From Paenibacillus terrae (GTDB lineage: Bacteria > Bacillota > Bacilli > Paenibacillales > Paenibacillaceae): a stretch of 37,574 bases of DNA. Shown here piece after piece: positions 15,961 through 23,859 of the stretch. Both the position numbers and the translations under genes were made by a program. How positions within the stretch are numbered: position 1 is the first letter of the stretch; every line of letters begins with the position of its first letter. The notes under the pieces are model-generated. The model was not told the DNA's origin. It made no database searches and saw nothing but the letters and a program-made list of their open reading frames with translations. The DNA lies in assembly GCF_005217525.1 (NCBI RefSeq), contig NZ_PNXQ01000015.1:84854-122427 (forward strand). Reading direction: 5' to 3'.

Positions 15961-15974
15961 AGCCATGCTTGCGA

Positions 15975-16012
15975 GCCCCTTGTGAAAAATCGTCAGGTTC
16001 GGATCAAGGGGC
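15975..16012 (+). other. Intercistronic hairpin after the oligopeptide-binding protein gene
   Basis: GCCCCTTG at 15975-15982 pairs perfectly with CAAGGGGC at 16005-16012, with a 22-base loop and no T-run. It parallels the hairpin after the other binding-protein gene at 5355 and likely tunes binding-protein versus permease expression. Confidence 0.55.
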
Positions 16013-16044
16013 CTCCCAAATGGGGGAAATGAAAGGAGTCTGTC

Positions 16045-16998
16045 ATGAGCTCGTTTTTAACGAAAAGACTGACGTACATGATGATTATTTTGTTGGCAGC
16101 TTCGATGATGATTTTTTTCCTGTACGCCATGACACCGGGGGATTTCATCAGCGGTAATCTGAAGTTGTCGCCAGAGAGAAAGGCAGAGCTGAGGGAAATC
16201 TACGGACTGAACAAGCCCATTCTGGAACGCTACGGAAGCTGGCTGTGGAATGCGCTGCATGGCAATTTTGGTTATTCACTTGCCCAGCAAAAGCCAGTGC
16301 TGACCTTGTTTAATGAATATATCTGGAACTCGTTTTTACTGGCGATTGTATCGACCTTCCTGACGTGGGTAATTGCCGTCATTATTGGTGTGGTTGCTGC
16401 TTATAAGCAGTATTCGTGGTTCGATACCCTCGTCATGGTGCTTATTTTTGCCGCGATGTCTGTTCCATCTTTTTTTATCGGGCTGTATCTGATCAAAGTT
16501 GCAGCGGTCGATCTCAAATGGCTGCCGCCGGGCGGTATGCTCAATACAGGCAGTAATGCTACAGGCATGGAGTATGTGAAGGAGGTCCTTCAGCATATGA
16601 TCCTGCCGGTGACCGTTATGACGCTGCTGGGACTGGGTTCACTGACCCGTTACTTCCGCAGCAATATGATCGACGTGATTCAGCAGGATTATATCCGTAC
16701 GGCCCGCGCGAAGGGCTTAAAAGAAAGAAAGGTACTCTTTACCCACGCATTGAGAAATGCGTTGCTGCCTGCAATTACGCTGATTGGCTTCGAATTGCCT
16801 GCATTGTTTGGCGGATCGCTTATTATTGAGAAGATTTTCAACTGGCCGGGAATTGGTCAGCTGTACATGCAATCCTTTTCGCTTCGCGATTACCCTCTGC
16901 TCATGGGCTTTACGATGCTGATTGCCATCTTGAGCGTCATTGGGACGCTGTTATCCGATATCCTGTATCGTATCGCGGACCCGCGTGTGAAGGTGTAA
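16045..16998 (+). CDS. oppB: Oligopeptide ABC transporter permease 1 (OppB type)
   Basis: This 317-residue permease has an N-terminal membrane segment (TYMMIILLAASMMIFFLYAM), then the typical extracytoplasmic region KLSPERKAELREIYGLNKPI. A bundle of further membrane helices and the EAA-type loop DYIRTARAKGLKERKVLFTH follow. The C-terminus SDILYRIADPRVKV is the classic OppB/DppB ending. GAAAGGAG precedes ATG 16045. It would form the pore with the next gene product, 15 bases downstream. The gene symbol denotes the subunit type, not a proven substrate. Confidence 0.93.
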   Translation: MSSFLTKRLTYMMIILLAASMMIFFLYAMTPGDFISGNLKLSPERKAELREIYGLNKPILERYGSWLWNALHGNFGYSLAQQKPVLTLFNEYIWNSFLLAIVSTFLTWVIAVIIGVVAAYKQYSWFDTLVMVLIFAAMSVPSFFIGLYLIKVAAVDLKWLPPGGMLNTGSNATGMEYVKEVLQHMILPVTVMTLLGLGSLTRYFRSNMIDVIQQDYIRTARAKGLKERKVLFTHALRNALLPAITLIGFELPALFGGSLIIEKIFNWPGIGQLYMQSFSLRDYPLLMGFTMLIAILSVIGTLLSDILYRIADPRVKV

Positions 16999-17013
16999 GG
17001 AGGGGGCTATGGA

Positions 17014-17940
17014 ATGTCATCCGTTAGCAGTAATTTGAGCAAAAGCAGCGGCAAGCTTCGAATAGCTGCAAAATCTTCAATGTGGCGGCAGGCGCTACGC
17101 CTGCTGTTTAGAAACAAGCTGGCTATGATCGGGCTGCTCGTCGTTGTATTTATGTTTTTGCTCTGTTTTATCGGTCCGTTATTTTCTCCCTATGCTGATA
17201 ACAAAACGAATATATTGATGATGAACAAGGCACCTAATATCCACCACTGGCTGGGAACGGATAAGCTGGGACGGGATGTGCTGACCCGCGTGATGCAGGC
17301 AGGTCAAATTTCCCTTACCGTGGGACTGGCATCTATGGTGTTGTCTGTCTTTTTGGGAGCTACGCTGGGCGTCATATCGGCGTTTTTTCGCGGGATTGCG
17401 GATCAGATCATTATGCGGATCGCTGATTTGCTGCTGACCATTCCGAGCTTGCCGCTGCTGTTCATTATGGGCGCGCTACTGTCCGACTGGAAGGTTCCCC
17501 CGGATCAACGTATGTATATCGTTATGCTGATGCTCAGTCTGGTCAATTGGCCGGGGATCGCGCGGATGGTGAGAGGTCAGATGCTTAGTTTGCGGGAGCG
17601 TGAATTTATGCAGGCTGCAACAGTGCTGGGACTGTCGAATCGACGCAAGCTGTTCAAGCATCTATTTCCTAATATTATGCCGTTGCTGATTGTTATCGCC
17701 ACCTTGAACATTGGCGGAGCTATCCTGAGTGAATCTGTACTTAGCTTCTTCGGCCTTGGCGTGCTACCTACAACACCGACTTGGGGCAACATGATTGATG
17801 CGGCCAACAATGTGCTGGATTTTCAGCAGCGTCCGTGGATGTGGATACCGCCCGGCCTTTCCATTTTTGCTACGGTCATCGCCATCAATATTTTTGGTGA
17901 CGGACTGCGGGACGTACTTGACCCGAAACATAAGAGGTAG
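17014..17940 (+). CDS. oppC: Oligopeptide ABC transporter permease 2 (OppC type)
   Basis: This 308-residue permease has the OppC-type N-terminal region (RLLFRNKLAMIGLLVVVFMF, FIGPLFSPYADN), the HHWLGTDKLGRDVLTRVMQA block and the EAA loop REFMQAATVLGLSNRRKLFK. It ends in FGDGLRDVLDPKHKR, as family members do. AAGGAGGGGG (16996-17005) selects ATG 17014; an ATG at 17009 is in another frame and yields only nine codons. It pairs with the upstream permease. Confidence 0.93.
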   Translation: MSSVSSNLSKSSGKLRIAAKSSMWRQALRLLFRNKLAMIGLLVVVFMFLLCFIGPLFSPYADNKTNILMMNKAPNIHHWLGTDKLGRDVLTRVMQAGQISLTVGLASMVLSVFLGATLGVISAFFRGIADQIIMRIADLLLTIPSLPLLFIMGALLSDWKVPPDQRMYIVMLMLSLVNWPGIARMVRGQMLSLREREFMQAATVLGLSNRRKLFKHLFPNIMPLLIVIATLNIGGAILSESVLSFFGLGVLPTTPTWGNMIDAANNVLDFQQRPWMWIPPGLSIFATVIAINIFGDGLRDVLDPKHKR

Positions 17941-17953
17941 GTGATCATACACC

Positions 17954-18937
17954 ATGAACAATTTACTTTCGATTGAGCATTTAAGCACTCATTTTTATAC
18001 AGAAGAAGGCACGGTCAAGGCGGTGGATGATGTCAGCTTCCGTGTGAAGTCGGGGGAGACGGTATGTATTGTCGGCGAATCAGGCTGTGGCAAAAGCATC
18101 ACTGCGATGTCAATCATGGGCCTGATCCAGAGCCCCGGCGGTAAAGTGGCAGGCGGAAGCATCCGTTTTGAGGATACCGATCTGCTGGGGCTCAGCAGAA
18201 ATGAGATGCGCACGATTCGCGGTCATGAGATATCCATGATTTTTCAGGAGCCGATGTCATCGCTGAATCCGGTCATGACCATTGGGGAACAGTTATCCGA
18301 ACCGCTGATGGAGCATCTGAAAATGGACCGCAAGCAAGCGCACAAGCGGGCGCTGGAGCTAATCGAACAGGTAGGTATTTCCCGATCCGAGCAGATTATG
18401 AAAAGCTATCCGCATGAGCTGAGCGGTGGAATGCTACAGCGCATCATGATTGCCATTGCCGTGTCCTGCGGACCCAAGCTGCTTATTGCTGATGAGCCGA
18501 CGACGGCGCTGGACGTGACGATACAGGCGCAAATTCTCGATATGCTGCGTGAATTCAAGGCGCAATCCCAAATGTCGCTGATGCTGATCACCCATGATCT
18601 GGGCGTTGTTGCGGAAATGGCAGATTATGTAATTGTGATGTACGCAGGCAAGATCGTCGAGGAAGGCGAAGTGGTACGGCTATTTAATCATCCCAAGCAT
18701 CCCTACACGCAAGGGTTGCTGAAATCCAAGCCCGTGCTGAATCAGCGGCAAAAGGAACTCTACTCCATCCCTGGACAAGTGCCTAATCCACTGGAGCTGA
18801 CAACATCCTGCTATTTTCATGACCGCTGCGGGCATTGCATGGACATTTGCCGAGTGAAGGAGCCTGTATTAAAAGAAGTTTCAGCACAGCAAAAGGCATC
18901 CTGCTGGTTATATGAGGAGGCGGTTGTTCATGGCTGA
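17954..18937 (+). CDS. oppD: Oligopeptide ABC transporter ATPase 1 (OppD type)
   Basis: This 327-residue ATPase has Walker A GESGCGKSITAMSIMGLI, Q-loop FQEPMSSLNPVMTIGEQLSE, signature ELSGGMLQRIMIAIAVSC, Walker B LLIADEPTTALDVT and switch ITHDLGVV. The C-terminal oligopeptide-transporter domain contains HPYTQGLLKSKP and a Cys cluster (CYFHDRCGHCMDIC) of the type that holds an Fe-S cluster in some DppD/OppD proteins. It works as a heterodimer with the next ATPase, whose start it overlaps by eight bases. Confidence 0.94.
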   Translation: MNNLLSIEHLSTHFYTEEGTVKAVDDVSFRVKSGETVCIVGESGCGKSITAMSIMGLIQSPGGKVAGGSIRFEDTDLLGLSRNEMRTIRGHEISMIFQEPMSSLNPVMTIGEQLSEPLMEHLKMDRKQAHKRALELIEQVGISRSEQIMKSYPHELSGGMLQRIMIAIAVSCGPKLLIADEPTTALDVTIQAQILDMLREFKAQSQMSLMLITHDLGVVAEMADYVIVMYAGKIVEEGEVVRLFNHPKHPYTQGLLKSKPVLNQRQKELYSIPGQVPNPLELTTSCYFHDRCGHCMDICRVKEPVLKEVSAQQKASCWLYEEAVVHG

Positions 18938-19898
18938 GCCATTGCTGGAAATCGACCGCTTAAAAACGTATTTTCCGGTCAAGTCCGGGTTTATGAATCG
19001 TACCACAGGGCATGTGCGGGCAGTGGACGATATCAGCTTTACGATCCGGCAGGGGGAAACCTTCGGTTTGGTGGGCGAATCGGGAAGCGGCAAAAGCACG
19101 GTAGGCCGCACGATTGTCAGATTGACGGACAAGACGGACGGCACCATTAAATACAAAGGAGTGGACTTGCACAGCCTGTCCGCCAAAGGGATGCAGGAGC
19201 TACGTCCTAAAATCCAGCTGATCTTTCAGGACCCATACAGCTCACTGAACCCACGTGTGCGCATCGGAGATGCCATTGGGGAGGCGCTGCTGGATCACGG
19301 TATAGCGACGAAAGGGGAGATCCGGCAGATTGTACTGGACGTGCTCAAGCTGTGCGGATTGTCGGAGTATCATATCGACCGTTTTCCGCATGAATTTTCG
19401 GGGGGGCAGCGCCAACGGATCGGCATTGCCCGCGCGCTGGCGCTCCAGCCGGATCTGATCATCGCAGATGAGCCGGTATCGGCGCTGGACGTGTCTATTC
19501 AGGCGCAGATTATCAACCTGTTCTCCAAGCTACAGGCCGAGCGGGGGCTGACGTATTTGTTCATCTCGCATGATTTGAGCGTGGTGGAGCATCTGTGCTC
19601 CCGCATAGGAGTGATGTATCTAGGCTCCATGGCCGAAACGGCTTCGCGTGACGAGCTGTTCGGGAATCCACTGCATCCATATACGAAGGCGCTGCTGTCG
19701 GCTGTACCCATCCCGGTGCCGAAGCTGAAAAGAGAGCGGATTTTGCTCAAAGGAGACATCCCAAGTCCGGTGAATCCACCTTCCGGCTGCAAGTTCCATA
19801 CTCGCTGCCCCTTTGCGATTGACCGCTGCACCAGGGAAGTGCCTCTCTATCGTGAGGCTCGACCAGATCATTGGGTGGCTTGCCATTTGGCTGAATGA
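18930..19898 (+). CDS. oppF: Oligopeptide ABC transporter ATPase 2 (OppF type)
   Basis: This 322-residue ATPase has Walker [19 protein letters not shown]-loop [20 protein letters not shown], signature [19 protein letters not shown], Walker [21 protein letters not shown] and switch [12 protein letters not shown]. It closes with the oligopeptide domain ([26 protein letters not shown]). ATG 18930 is chosen because GAGGAGG (18914-18920) lies nine bases upstream; the in-frame ATG at 18912 overlaps that site. It is the last gene of the five-gene transporter. No convincing terminator follows immediately, and the next bases contain a MazG-like remnant. Confidence 0.94.
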   Translation: MAEPLLEIDRLKTYFPVKSGFMNRTTGHVRAVDDISFTIRQGETFGLVGESGSGKSTVGRTIVRLTDKTDGTIKYKGVDLHSLSAKGMQELRPKIQLIFQDPYSSLNPRVRIGDAIGEALLDHGIATKGEIRQIVLDVLKLCGLSEYHIDRFPHEFSGGQRQRIGIARALALQPDLIIADEPVSALDVSIQAQIINLFSKLQAERGLTYLFISHDLSVVEHLCSRIGVMYLGSMAETASRDELFGNPLHPYTKALLSAVPIPVPKLKRERILLKGDIPSPVNPPSGCKFHTRCPFAIDRCTREVPLYREARPDHWVACHLAE

Positions 19899-19919
19899 AC
19901 AGAGCTAAGCCCGTACATT

Positions 19920-20084
19920 TTGAAGCCAAAGGGCTCATTTGAGGAAAACAAACAGGAGCTTATTGAAGAATTAGGTGATGTATTAGGTAACCTAATTGTG
20001 ATAGCCAATAAATATGACATTCCTTTAGAAGAAGTATTTCACTCCCATAAAATGAAACTTTCAGAACGGTATTTTAAAATTTAA
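19920..20084 (+). pseudogene. Remnant of a MazG-like nucleotide pyrophosphohydrolase
   Basis: From about 19938 the frame reads EENKQELIEELGDVLGNLIV, then IANKYDIPLEEVFHSHKMKL and SERYFKI before TAA at 20082. The EELGD-LG-L motif and the K-x-K-x-x-ERY ending match the C-terminal half of MazG-like NTP pyrophosphohydrolases. The N-terminal helix with the first Glu pair is missing, there is no ATG and no ribosome binding site; only an isolated TTG at 19920 could open the frame. An in-frame stop lies shortly upstream, near the end of the transporter operon. It is best read as a decayed or truncated gene trapped after the transporter. Confidence 0.65.
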
Positions 20085-20095
20085 ATTCTTTAGTG

Positions 20096-20131
20096 AGGCT
20101 CCTGTGGCTCAAAGCTGCGGGAGCTTTTCTT
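20096..20131 (+). terminator. Terminator after the transporter operon and MazG remnant
   Basis: GCTCC at 20098-20102 pairs with GGAGC at 20120-20124, with further pairing of GGC and GC inside, followed by TTTTCTT. Confidence 0.65.
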
Positions 20132-20141
20132 GTAACTCCAT

Positions 20142-20196
20142 TTGACAGTTTAATACATAGCATGCTATATTATTTTTCGATAGTATGCTATGTATT
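20142..20196 (+). promoter_or_regulatory. Promoter and double palindromic operator of the hydrolase-MarR operon
   Basis: TTGACA at 20142-20147 and TATATT at 20166-20171 (18-base spacer) form the promoter. The perfect palindrome ATAGCATGCTAT at 20157-20168 covers the spacer and -10. A near copy, ATAGTATGCTAT at 20180-20191, covers the start site. Together 20152-20168 and 20180-20196 form one large inverted repeat with a single mismatch in 17. This is a typical MarR-family operator layout, and a MarR gene is second in the operon. Confidence 0.8.
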
Positions 20197-20226
20197 ATTT
20201 ATGATCTCTTGAGGAGGAGAATGGTT

Positions 20227-21408
20227 ATGAGTATTTTCTTTGAAGACCAAGCTTTTGAGTTTGAAACTATCCGCACTTTGAACTATTATAATTATCAAGG
20301 TGCAGAGCTGGGAGAAGTACAAGGTGTTGCCAATCGCATTACAGAAGGAGATTTCGGTAGTTGGTATAAAGAATGGTATGACATGGCAGAGAAGGTAAGC
20401 GCATTGGCTAACAAGTCATTACAAGGCAAGCATACAGTCAGTGCCAAAGAAGCTTTTCTGCGTGCAAGCAATTACTACCGCACAGCCGAGTTTTTCTTGA
20501 AAAATGACGAGCCGATCCGAATGGAGTGCTACAAAAAAAGCGTAGACACATTCAGACAAGCCCTGCAGCTCATGGATGAACATGGTGAGCCAATTAATAT
20601 TCCTTTTGAAGACGGATATTTGAGCAGCTATTTATTTACCGTTGGCAAAGACGCACCAACCCTGATTTTCGTTGGCGGATATGACTCTACAGTGGAAGAA
20701 CTGTACTTCGCTGGTGGTGCGGCTGCCCTGAAGAGAGGTTTCAATGTTTTGATTTTTGATGGTCCTGGTCAAGGAGAAGCCATTCGCATTCAAAAAACTG
20801 TAGCCCGATATGATTTTGAAAAGCCGATAAGTGCTGCTCTTGATTATTTGCAAGACCATACCGTAATAGATACGAACCAATTTGTAGCTTTATTGGGCAT
20901 GAGCTTGGGCGGTTATTATGCGGCAAGAGCAGCTGCCTTTGAGAAAAGAATAAATGCTTGTATCTTGTTTGATGTATTTACTGATGTGTGGGAATCAATT
21001 AGTCAAAAAAATCCAATGATGGAAAAACTCGCATCCAGCCCGGGCACCATCACATTGGACAGCTCCAGGCTGGATGCGAATACGCGTTGGCTGATTCAAA
21101 ATGGATTTTGGGTGTTCGGTTGCAAGAAAATGTCGGAATTGCCGGCTAAAATCAAACCATTCACCGTGAAAGGGATTGCAAACCTGATTGAATGCCCGAC
21201 GTTATTGTTGGTCGGAACACACGATCATTTTGTTACAGAGGATCAATTGACTTATTTGAAGGATCATCTGGGAGGGCCTTATGATGTTCATATTTTTGAT
21301 ACTACATTCGGCGCTCAAGAGCATTGCCAGGAAGGCAATCATTCCTATGCTCATCAAGTCATGTTTGATTGGACAGAGGAACAACTACTTAAATATAAGG
21401 ATGCATAA
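20227..21408 (+). CDS. Alpha/beta hydrolase of the DHPON-hydrolase/FrsA-like type
   Basis: The 393-residue protein has an N-terminal helical cap (residues 1-120) before an alpha/beta hydrolase core. The nucleophile elbow is GMS226LGG, the acid Asp333 in LLLVGTHDHF and the base His366 in AQEHCQEGN. LIFDGPGQGEA supplies the oxyanion region. Cap plus core resembles 2,6-dihydroxypseudooxynicotine hydrolase and related C-C bond or ester hydrolases. ATG 20227 lies nine bases after AGGAGG; an in-frame ATG at 20221 is too close. It is cotranscribed with a MarR regulator that probably senses its substrate. The region looks more AT-rich than the transporter genes upstream, so acquisition by transfer is possible. 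Substrate unknown. Confidence 0.82.
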   Translation: MSIFFEDQAFEFETIRTLNYYNYQGAELGEVQGVANRITEGDFGSWYKEWYDMAEKVSALANKSLQGKHTVSAKEAFLRASNYYRTAEFFLKNDEPIRMECYKKSVDTFRQALQLMDEHGEPINIPFEDGYLSSYLFTVGKDAPTLIFVGGYDSTVEELYFAGGAAALKRGFNVLIFDGPGQGEAIRIQKTVARYDFEKPISAALDYLQDHTVIDTNQFVALLGMSLGGYYAARAAAFEKRINACILFDVFTDVWESISQKNPMMEKLASSPGTITLDSSRLDANTRWLIQNGFWVFGCKKMSELPAKIKPFTVKGIANLIECPTLLLVGTHDHFVTEDQLTYLKDHLGGPYDVHIFDTTFGAQEHCQEGNHSYAHQVMFDWTEEQLLKYKDA

Positions 21409-21411
21409 TGG

Positions 21412-21843
21412 ATGAATTTATTTAGAAGCCATGGTTTTTTGCTGAATAGACTCGCACATATTGGGTCTAACCAACTGGAAAGAGAGCTATTGTTCCAATT
21501 TGATATTACATTGAGCCAGTGGGCGGTCTTATCGATCGTATGGGAAGAAGAAGGTATTGCGTTATCTAGGATTCAGGAGGTATTGGATGTGAAGGTCTCA
21601 ACAGCCTCCGGGGTCATCAAACGGATGGAGAAAAAAGGGCTGCTCCTTCGCAAACAAAATGAACATGACAAACGAGAAATTCAACTATTTCCCACCGATC
21701 AGTCAAGAAAATTGGAGCAGGATGTTATACAAACGGTTAAAGACTTCAATAACAAGCTTTTGGGTGGTTTTACCCCTGAGGAAAAAGCAATGTTTACAAG
21801 TTTTATTCAGCGCGGCTTCAACAACTTGAAGCAACATGAGTAG
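21412..21843 (+). CDS. MarR-family transcriptional regulator
   Basis: The 143-residue protein has the MarR winged helix at residues 35-100: FDITLSQWAVLSIVWEEEGI, then LSRIQEVLDVKVSTASGVIK and RMEKKGLLLRKQNEHDKREI (the DxR wing motif appears as DKRE). It starts three bases after the hydrolase stop. Only AAGGATG serves as a ribosome binding site, so translation probably depends on coupling. It most likely represses its own operon by binding the palindromes at 20157 and 20180 and is released by a small aromatic ligand. Confidence 0.88.
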   Translation: MNLFRSHGFLLNRLAHIGSNQLERELLFQFDITLSQWAVLSIVWEEEGIALSRIQEVLDVKVSTASGVIKRMEKKGLLLRKQNEHDKREIQLFPTDQSRKLEQDVIQTVKDFNNKLLGGFTPEEKAMFTSFIQRGFNNLKQHE

Positions 21844-21902
21844 CAATATGAGTCATAAGGAGGCATCTTTCTTCATTGGAAAGGTTATCTCCGTGTGAAC
21901 TG

Positions 21903-21934
21903 GGTCTGCCAGCTTTTGCTGGTTGGCCTTTTTT
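21903..21934 (+). terminator. Terminator of the hydrolase-MarR operon
   Basis: GGTCTGCCAGC pairs with GCTGGTTGGCC around TTTT, with mismatches in the lower stem, followed by TTTTTT. Confidence 0.85.
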
Positions 21935-22045
21935 GCTGTACTGAATTACAGAATGAGAGCTTGCGAGGGTTTCTGATAATTACGAATGAGCAGTGTTGCC
22001 AATATGATTCCGCAATAGCAGCGGTAGTATGGAATTCTGATTGGG

Positions 22046-22075
22046 TTGACAACTCACCTGAAACAACGTTATATT
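22046..22075 (+). promoter_or_regulatory. Promoter of the alternative S14 gene
   Basis: TTGACA at 22046-22051 and TATATT at 22070-22075, 18-base spacer. The Zur box begins within one base of the -10. Confidence 0.75.
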
Positions 22076-22102
22076 AAATAGTAATCGTAATTATTACTAT
22101 TT
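22076..22102 (+). promoter_or_regulatory. Zur box
   Basis: AAATAGTAAT at 22076-22085 and ATTACTATTT at 22093-22102 form a perfect 10-base inverted repeat with a seven-base centre. The inner 15-mer TCGTAATTATTACTA (22085-22099) matches the Bacillus Zur consensus TCGTAATNATTACGA at all but one position. Placement over the start site fits repression by zinc-loaded Zur. Confidence 0.88.
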
Positions 22103-22158
22103 AAATGAAGATCATGTTTATGTCCATGATTGGCATATATCACAAGGAGGAGCTTTAC

Positions 22159-22428
22159 ATGGCCAAGAAGTCGAAAGTAGTTAAAGAGAAGAAACGTCAG
22201 GAAATTGTAGCTAAATATGCAGACCTGAGACGTGAGCTGAAAGCAAAAGGGGATTACGAAGCATTGCAAAAGCTTCCGCGTGATTCTTCCCTGACTCGAC
22301 TGAAAAGTCGTTGCGAGCTGACAGGCAGACCGAGAGGATACCTGCGCAGGTTCAAGCTGTCCCGTATCGCGTTCCGCGAGCTGGCTCATAAGGGCCAAAT
22401 TCCAGGCGTTACGAAAGCCAGCTGGTAA
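22159..22428 (+). CDS. rpsN: Alternative ribosomal protein S14, zinc-independent form
   Basis: This 89-residue S14 of the 30S subunit contains [20 protein letters not shown] and [20 protein letters not shown]. The CxxC pairs that bind zinc in the 61-residue housekeeping S14 of Bacillota are absent. This is the C-minus paralog that replaces the zinc-containing protein when zinc is scarce, which explains the Zur box. ATG 22159 has AAGGAGG at 22144-22150; the frame open from 22105 starts upstream of that site and is not translated. The neighbouring cation diffusion facilitator is also a metal-homeostasis gene but has its own promoter and would act in the opposite direction (efflux). Confidence 0.96.
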   Translation: MAKKSKVVKEKKRQEIVAKYADLRRELKAKGDYEALQKLPRDSSLTRLKSRCELTGRPRGYLRRFKLSRIAFRELAHKGQIPGVTKASW

Positions 22429-22481
22429 TAAGGTTATCCGTGCTCTTAACCTGATGCAATGTATCGTAGAGGAGTAGACAG

Positions 22482-22524
22482 GAAATGCTTCGCGTCACAG
22501 GATGACGTGGAGCATTCTTTTTTT
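22482..22524 (+). terminator. Terminator of rpsN
   Basis: AATGCT and CGTCA (22484-22497) pair with TGACG and AGCATT (22503-22516), followed by seven T residues. Confidence 0.85.
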
Positions 22525-22548
22525 ATGGCGCTTATATCGCTGTATGTA

Positions 22549-22577
22549 TTGATTCTTCCCGAGTGGTTAGGTAAAAT
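22549..22577 (+). promoter_or_regulatory. Promoter of the cation diffusion facilitator gene
   Basis: TTGATT at 22549-22554, 17-base spacer, TAAAAT at 22572-22577. In the leader TACATAAT (22612-22619) and ATTATGTA (22633-22640) form a perfect 8-base inverted repeat just before the ribosome binding site, a possible translational control hairpin or operator. Confidence 0.6.
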
Positions 22578-22662
22578 ATGGACGGGCTAAAAATATTACA
22601 TAGCAAAAGATTACATAATGTGGCGATATCAGATTATGTATACCTCAGGAGGAAGCTACAGG

Positions 22663-23655
22663 ATGGATGAGCAGCAGAATAAGGATTCATTTTGGAGTCT
22701 GGTGAAAAAGGGGAACAAGTCCTCAGGCTCGGCGGCACTGGGTAATACCGGTATTGCGATAATTAAGGGGATTGCTTTTGCCTTGACAGGCAGCGGTTCC
22801 ATGTTTGCCACCATGATGCATTCGATTGCAGATGCGGTGAACCAGATGTTTGTATTCGCGGGCAGTGTGCTGGCAGAGAAAAAGCCGACAAAACGCTTTC
22901 CTACCGGTTTTGGACGGGTAATTAACCTGTTTTGTATGGTCGCGGTTATTGTCGTGACGATCATGGCCTATGAAACCGCATTAGAAGGCATCCATTTGTT
23001 GCAGCATCCGGCTGAATCCACACATGGATTTTGGATTAATGTGGTGGTCCTGATTTTGTCGCTGGTGGTTGACGGGTTTGTATGGAGTAAAGCGATGAAG
23101 GAAGTACTGCATGAATCCAGAGTGGAGGCGAAGGGGTTTGGTATTTTTACCTCTGCGTTTCGCCATGTGGGACGTGCTGCGCCGCCAACTCGTCTGGTGT
23201 TTTATGAGGATTTGGTAGCAACAACGGGTGGTGTGCTTGCTTTGCTGGCGGTTGTGGTTACCTCGCTGACAGATTTTAAGCTGCTGGATGGGATATCGAG
23301 TATTCTCATCGGTTGTCTTATGATAGGCGTTGCGTTTCGGGTTGGCTACGACAATATGGTGGGCTTGATTGGGGTATCTGCTCCCCCTGATATCGAAGAA
23401 CGTGTGGCTTCCATTATTCTTGCAGATACGCATGTGACGGATATTTATCAAATGCGTATTTTGCAGGAGGGACGCTATTATCACGTAGAAGGGCTGATCG
23501 AACTTACACCGGGCATGACACTGGCAGATGCAGACGATATCAAATTCAGAGTCGAGGATGCTCTGTTACGTGATCCTAATATCTCAGATGCAGCACTTGG
23601 TATTCTGGAGGATGACGGGATTAAAAACTGGAAGCCAGAAAAGTCAAAGGTCTAG
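22663..23655 (+). CDS. Cation diffusion facilitator (CDF) metal efflux protein, ZnT9-like
   Basis: The 330-residue membrane protein has about six hydrophobic segments. Transmembrane segment 2 carries the metal site HSIADAVNQ (HxxxD). The segment 5 site reads FYEDLVATTG, with Glu-Asp in place of the usual HxxxD, as in the ZnT9-like branch. A cytoplasmic domain (APPDIEERVASIILADTHVT, YYHVEGLIELTPGMTLADAD) follows. It probably exports Zn, Mn, Fe or Co with proton antiport. AGGAGG (22647-22652) is ten bases before ATG 22663; the in-frame ATG at 22618 has no such site. It lies next to the Zur-controlled S14 gene but no Zur box is visible in its own promoter. Confidence 0.9.
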   Translation: MDEQQNKDSFWSLVKKGNKSSGSAALGNTGIAIIKGIAFALTGSGSMFATMMHSIADAVNQMFVFAGSVLAEKKPTKRFPTGFGRVINLFCMVAVIVVTIMAYETALEGIHLLQHPAESTHGFWINVVVLILSLVVDGFVWSKAMKEVLHESRVEAKGFGIFTSAFRHVGRAAPPTRLVFYEDLVATTGGVLALLAVVVTSLTDFKLLDGISSILIGCLMIGVAFRVGYDNMVGLIGVSAPPDIEERVASIILADTHVTDIYQMRILQEGRYYHVEGLIELTPGMTLADADDIKFRVEDALLRDPNISDAALGILEDDGIKNWKPEKSKV

Positions 23656-23702
23656 AACGATAAGTCCGGCGAATCTGACGAAGCTTGGCAATAGCGTAAA
23701 AT

Positions 23703-23745
23703 AAGAACTTCCATGACCATAGCAACGTGGCGTGGAGGTTCTTTT
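23703..23745 (+). terminator. Terminator after the CDF gene
   Basis: AAGAACTTCC at 23703-23712 pairs with GGAGGTTCTT at 23734-23743 with one wobble, ending in TTTT. Confidence 0.75.
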
Positions 23746-23773
23746 GCATTTTGCGATATTGTTTGCTACCCCT

Positions 23774-23815
23774 TTGAATTTAGGCTGATTGTTAGATACA
23801 ATGAAAGCGTTAACA
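23774..23815 (+). promoter_or_regulatory. Promoter with catabolite-response element (cre)
   Basis: TTGAAT at 23774-23779, 17-base spacer, TACAAT at 23797-23802. The 15-mer ATGAAAGCGTTAACA at 23801-23815 fits the CcpA cre consensus WTGNAANCGNWNNCW at every position and overlaps the -10 and start site, so CcpA should repress the operon when preferred sugars are present. Confidence 0.85.
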
Positions 23816-23859
23816 AAAAAGAAGGCGAAACGAATGTGTCTCATGGGGAGGAAATACAA

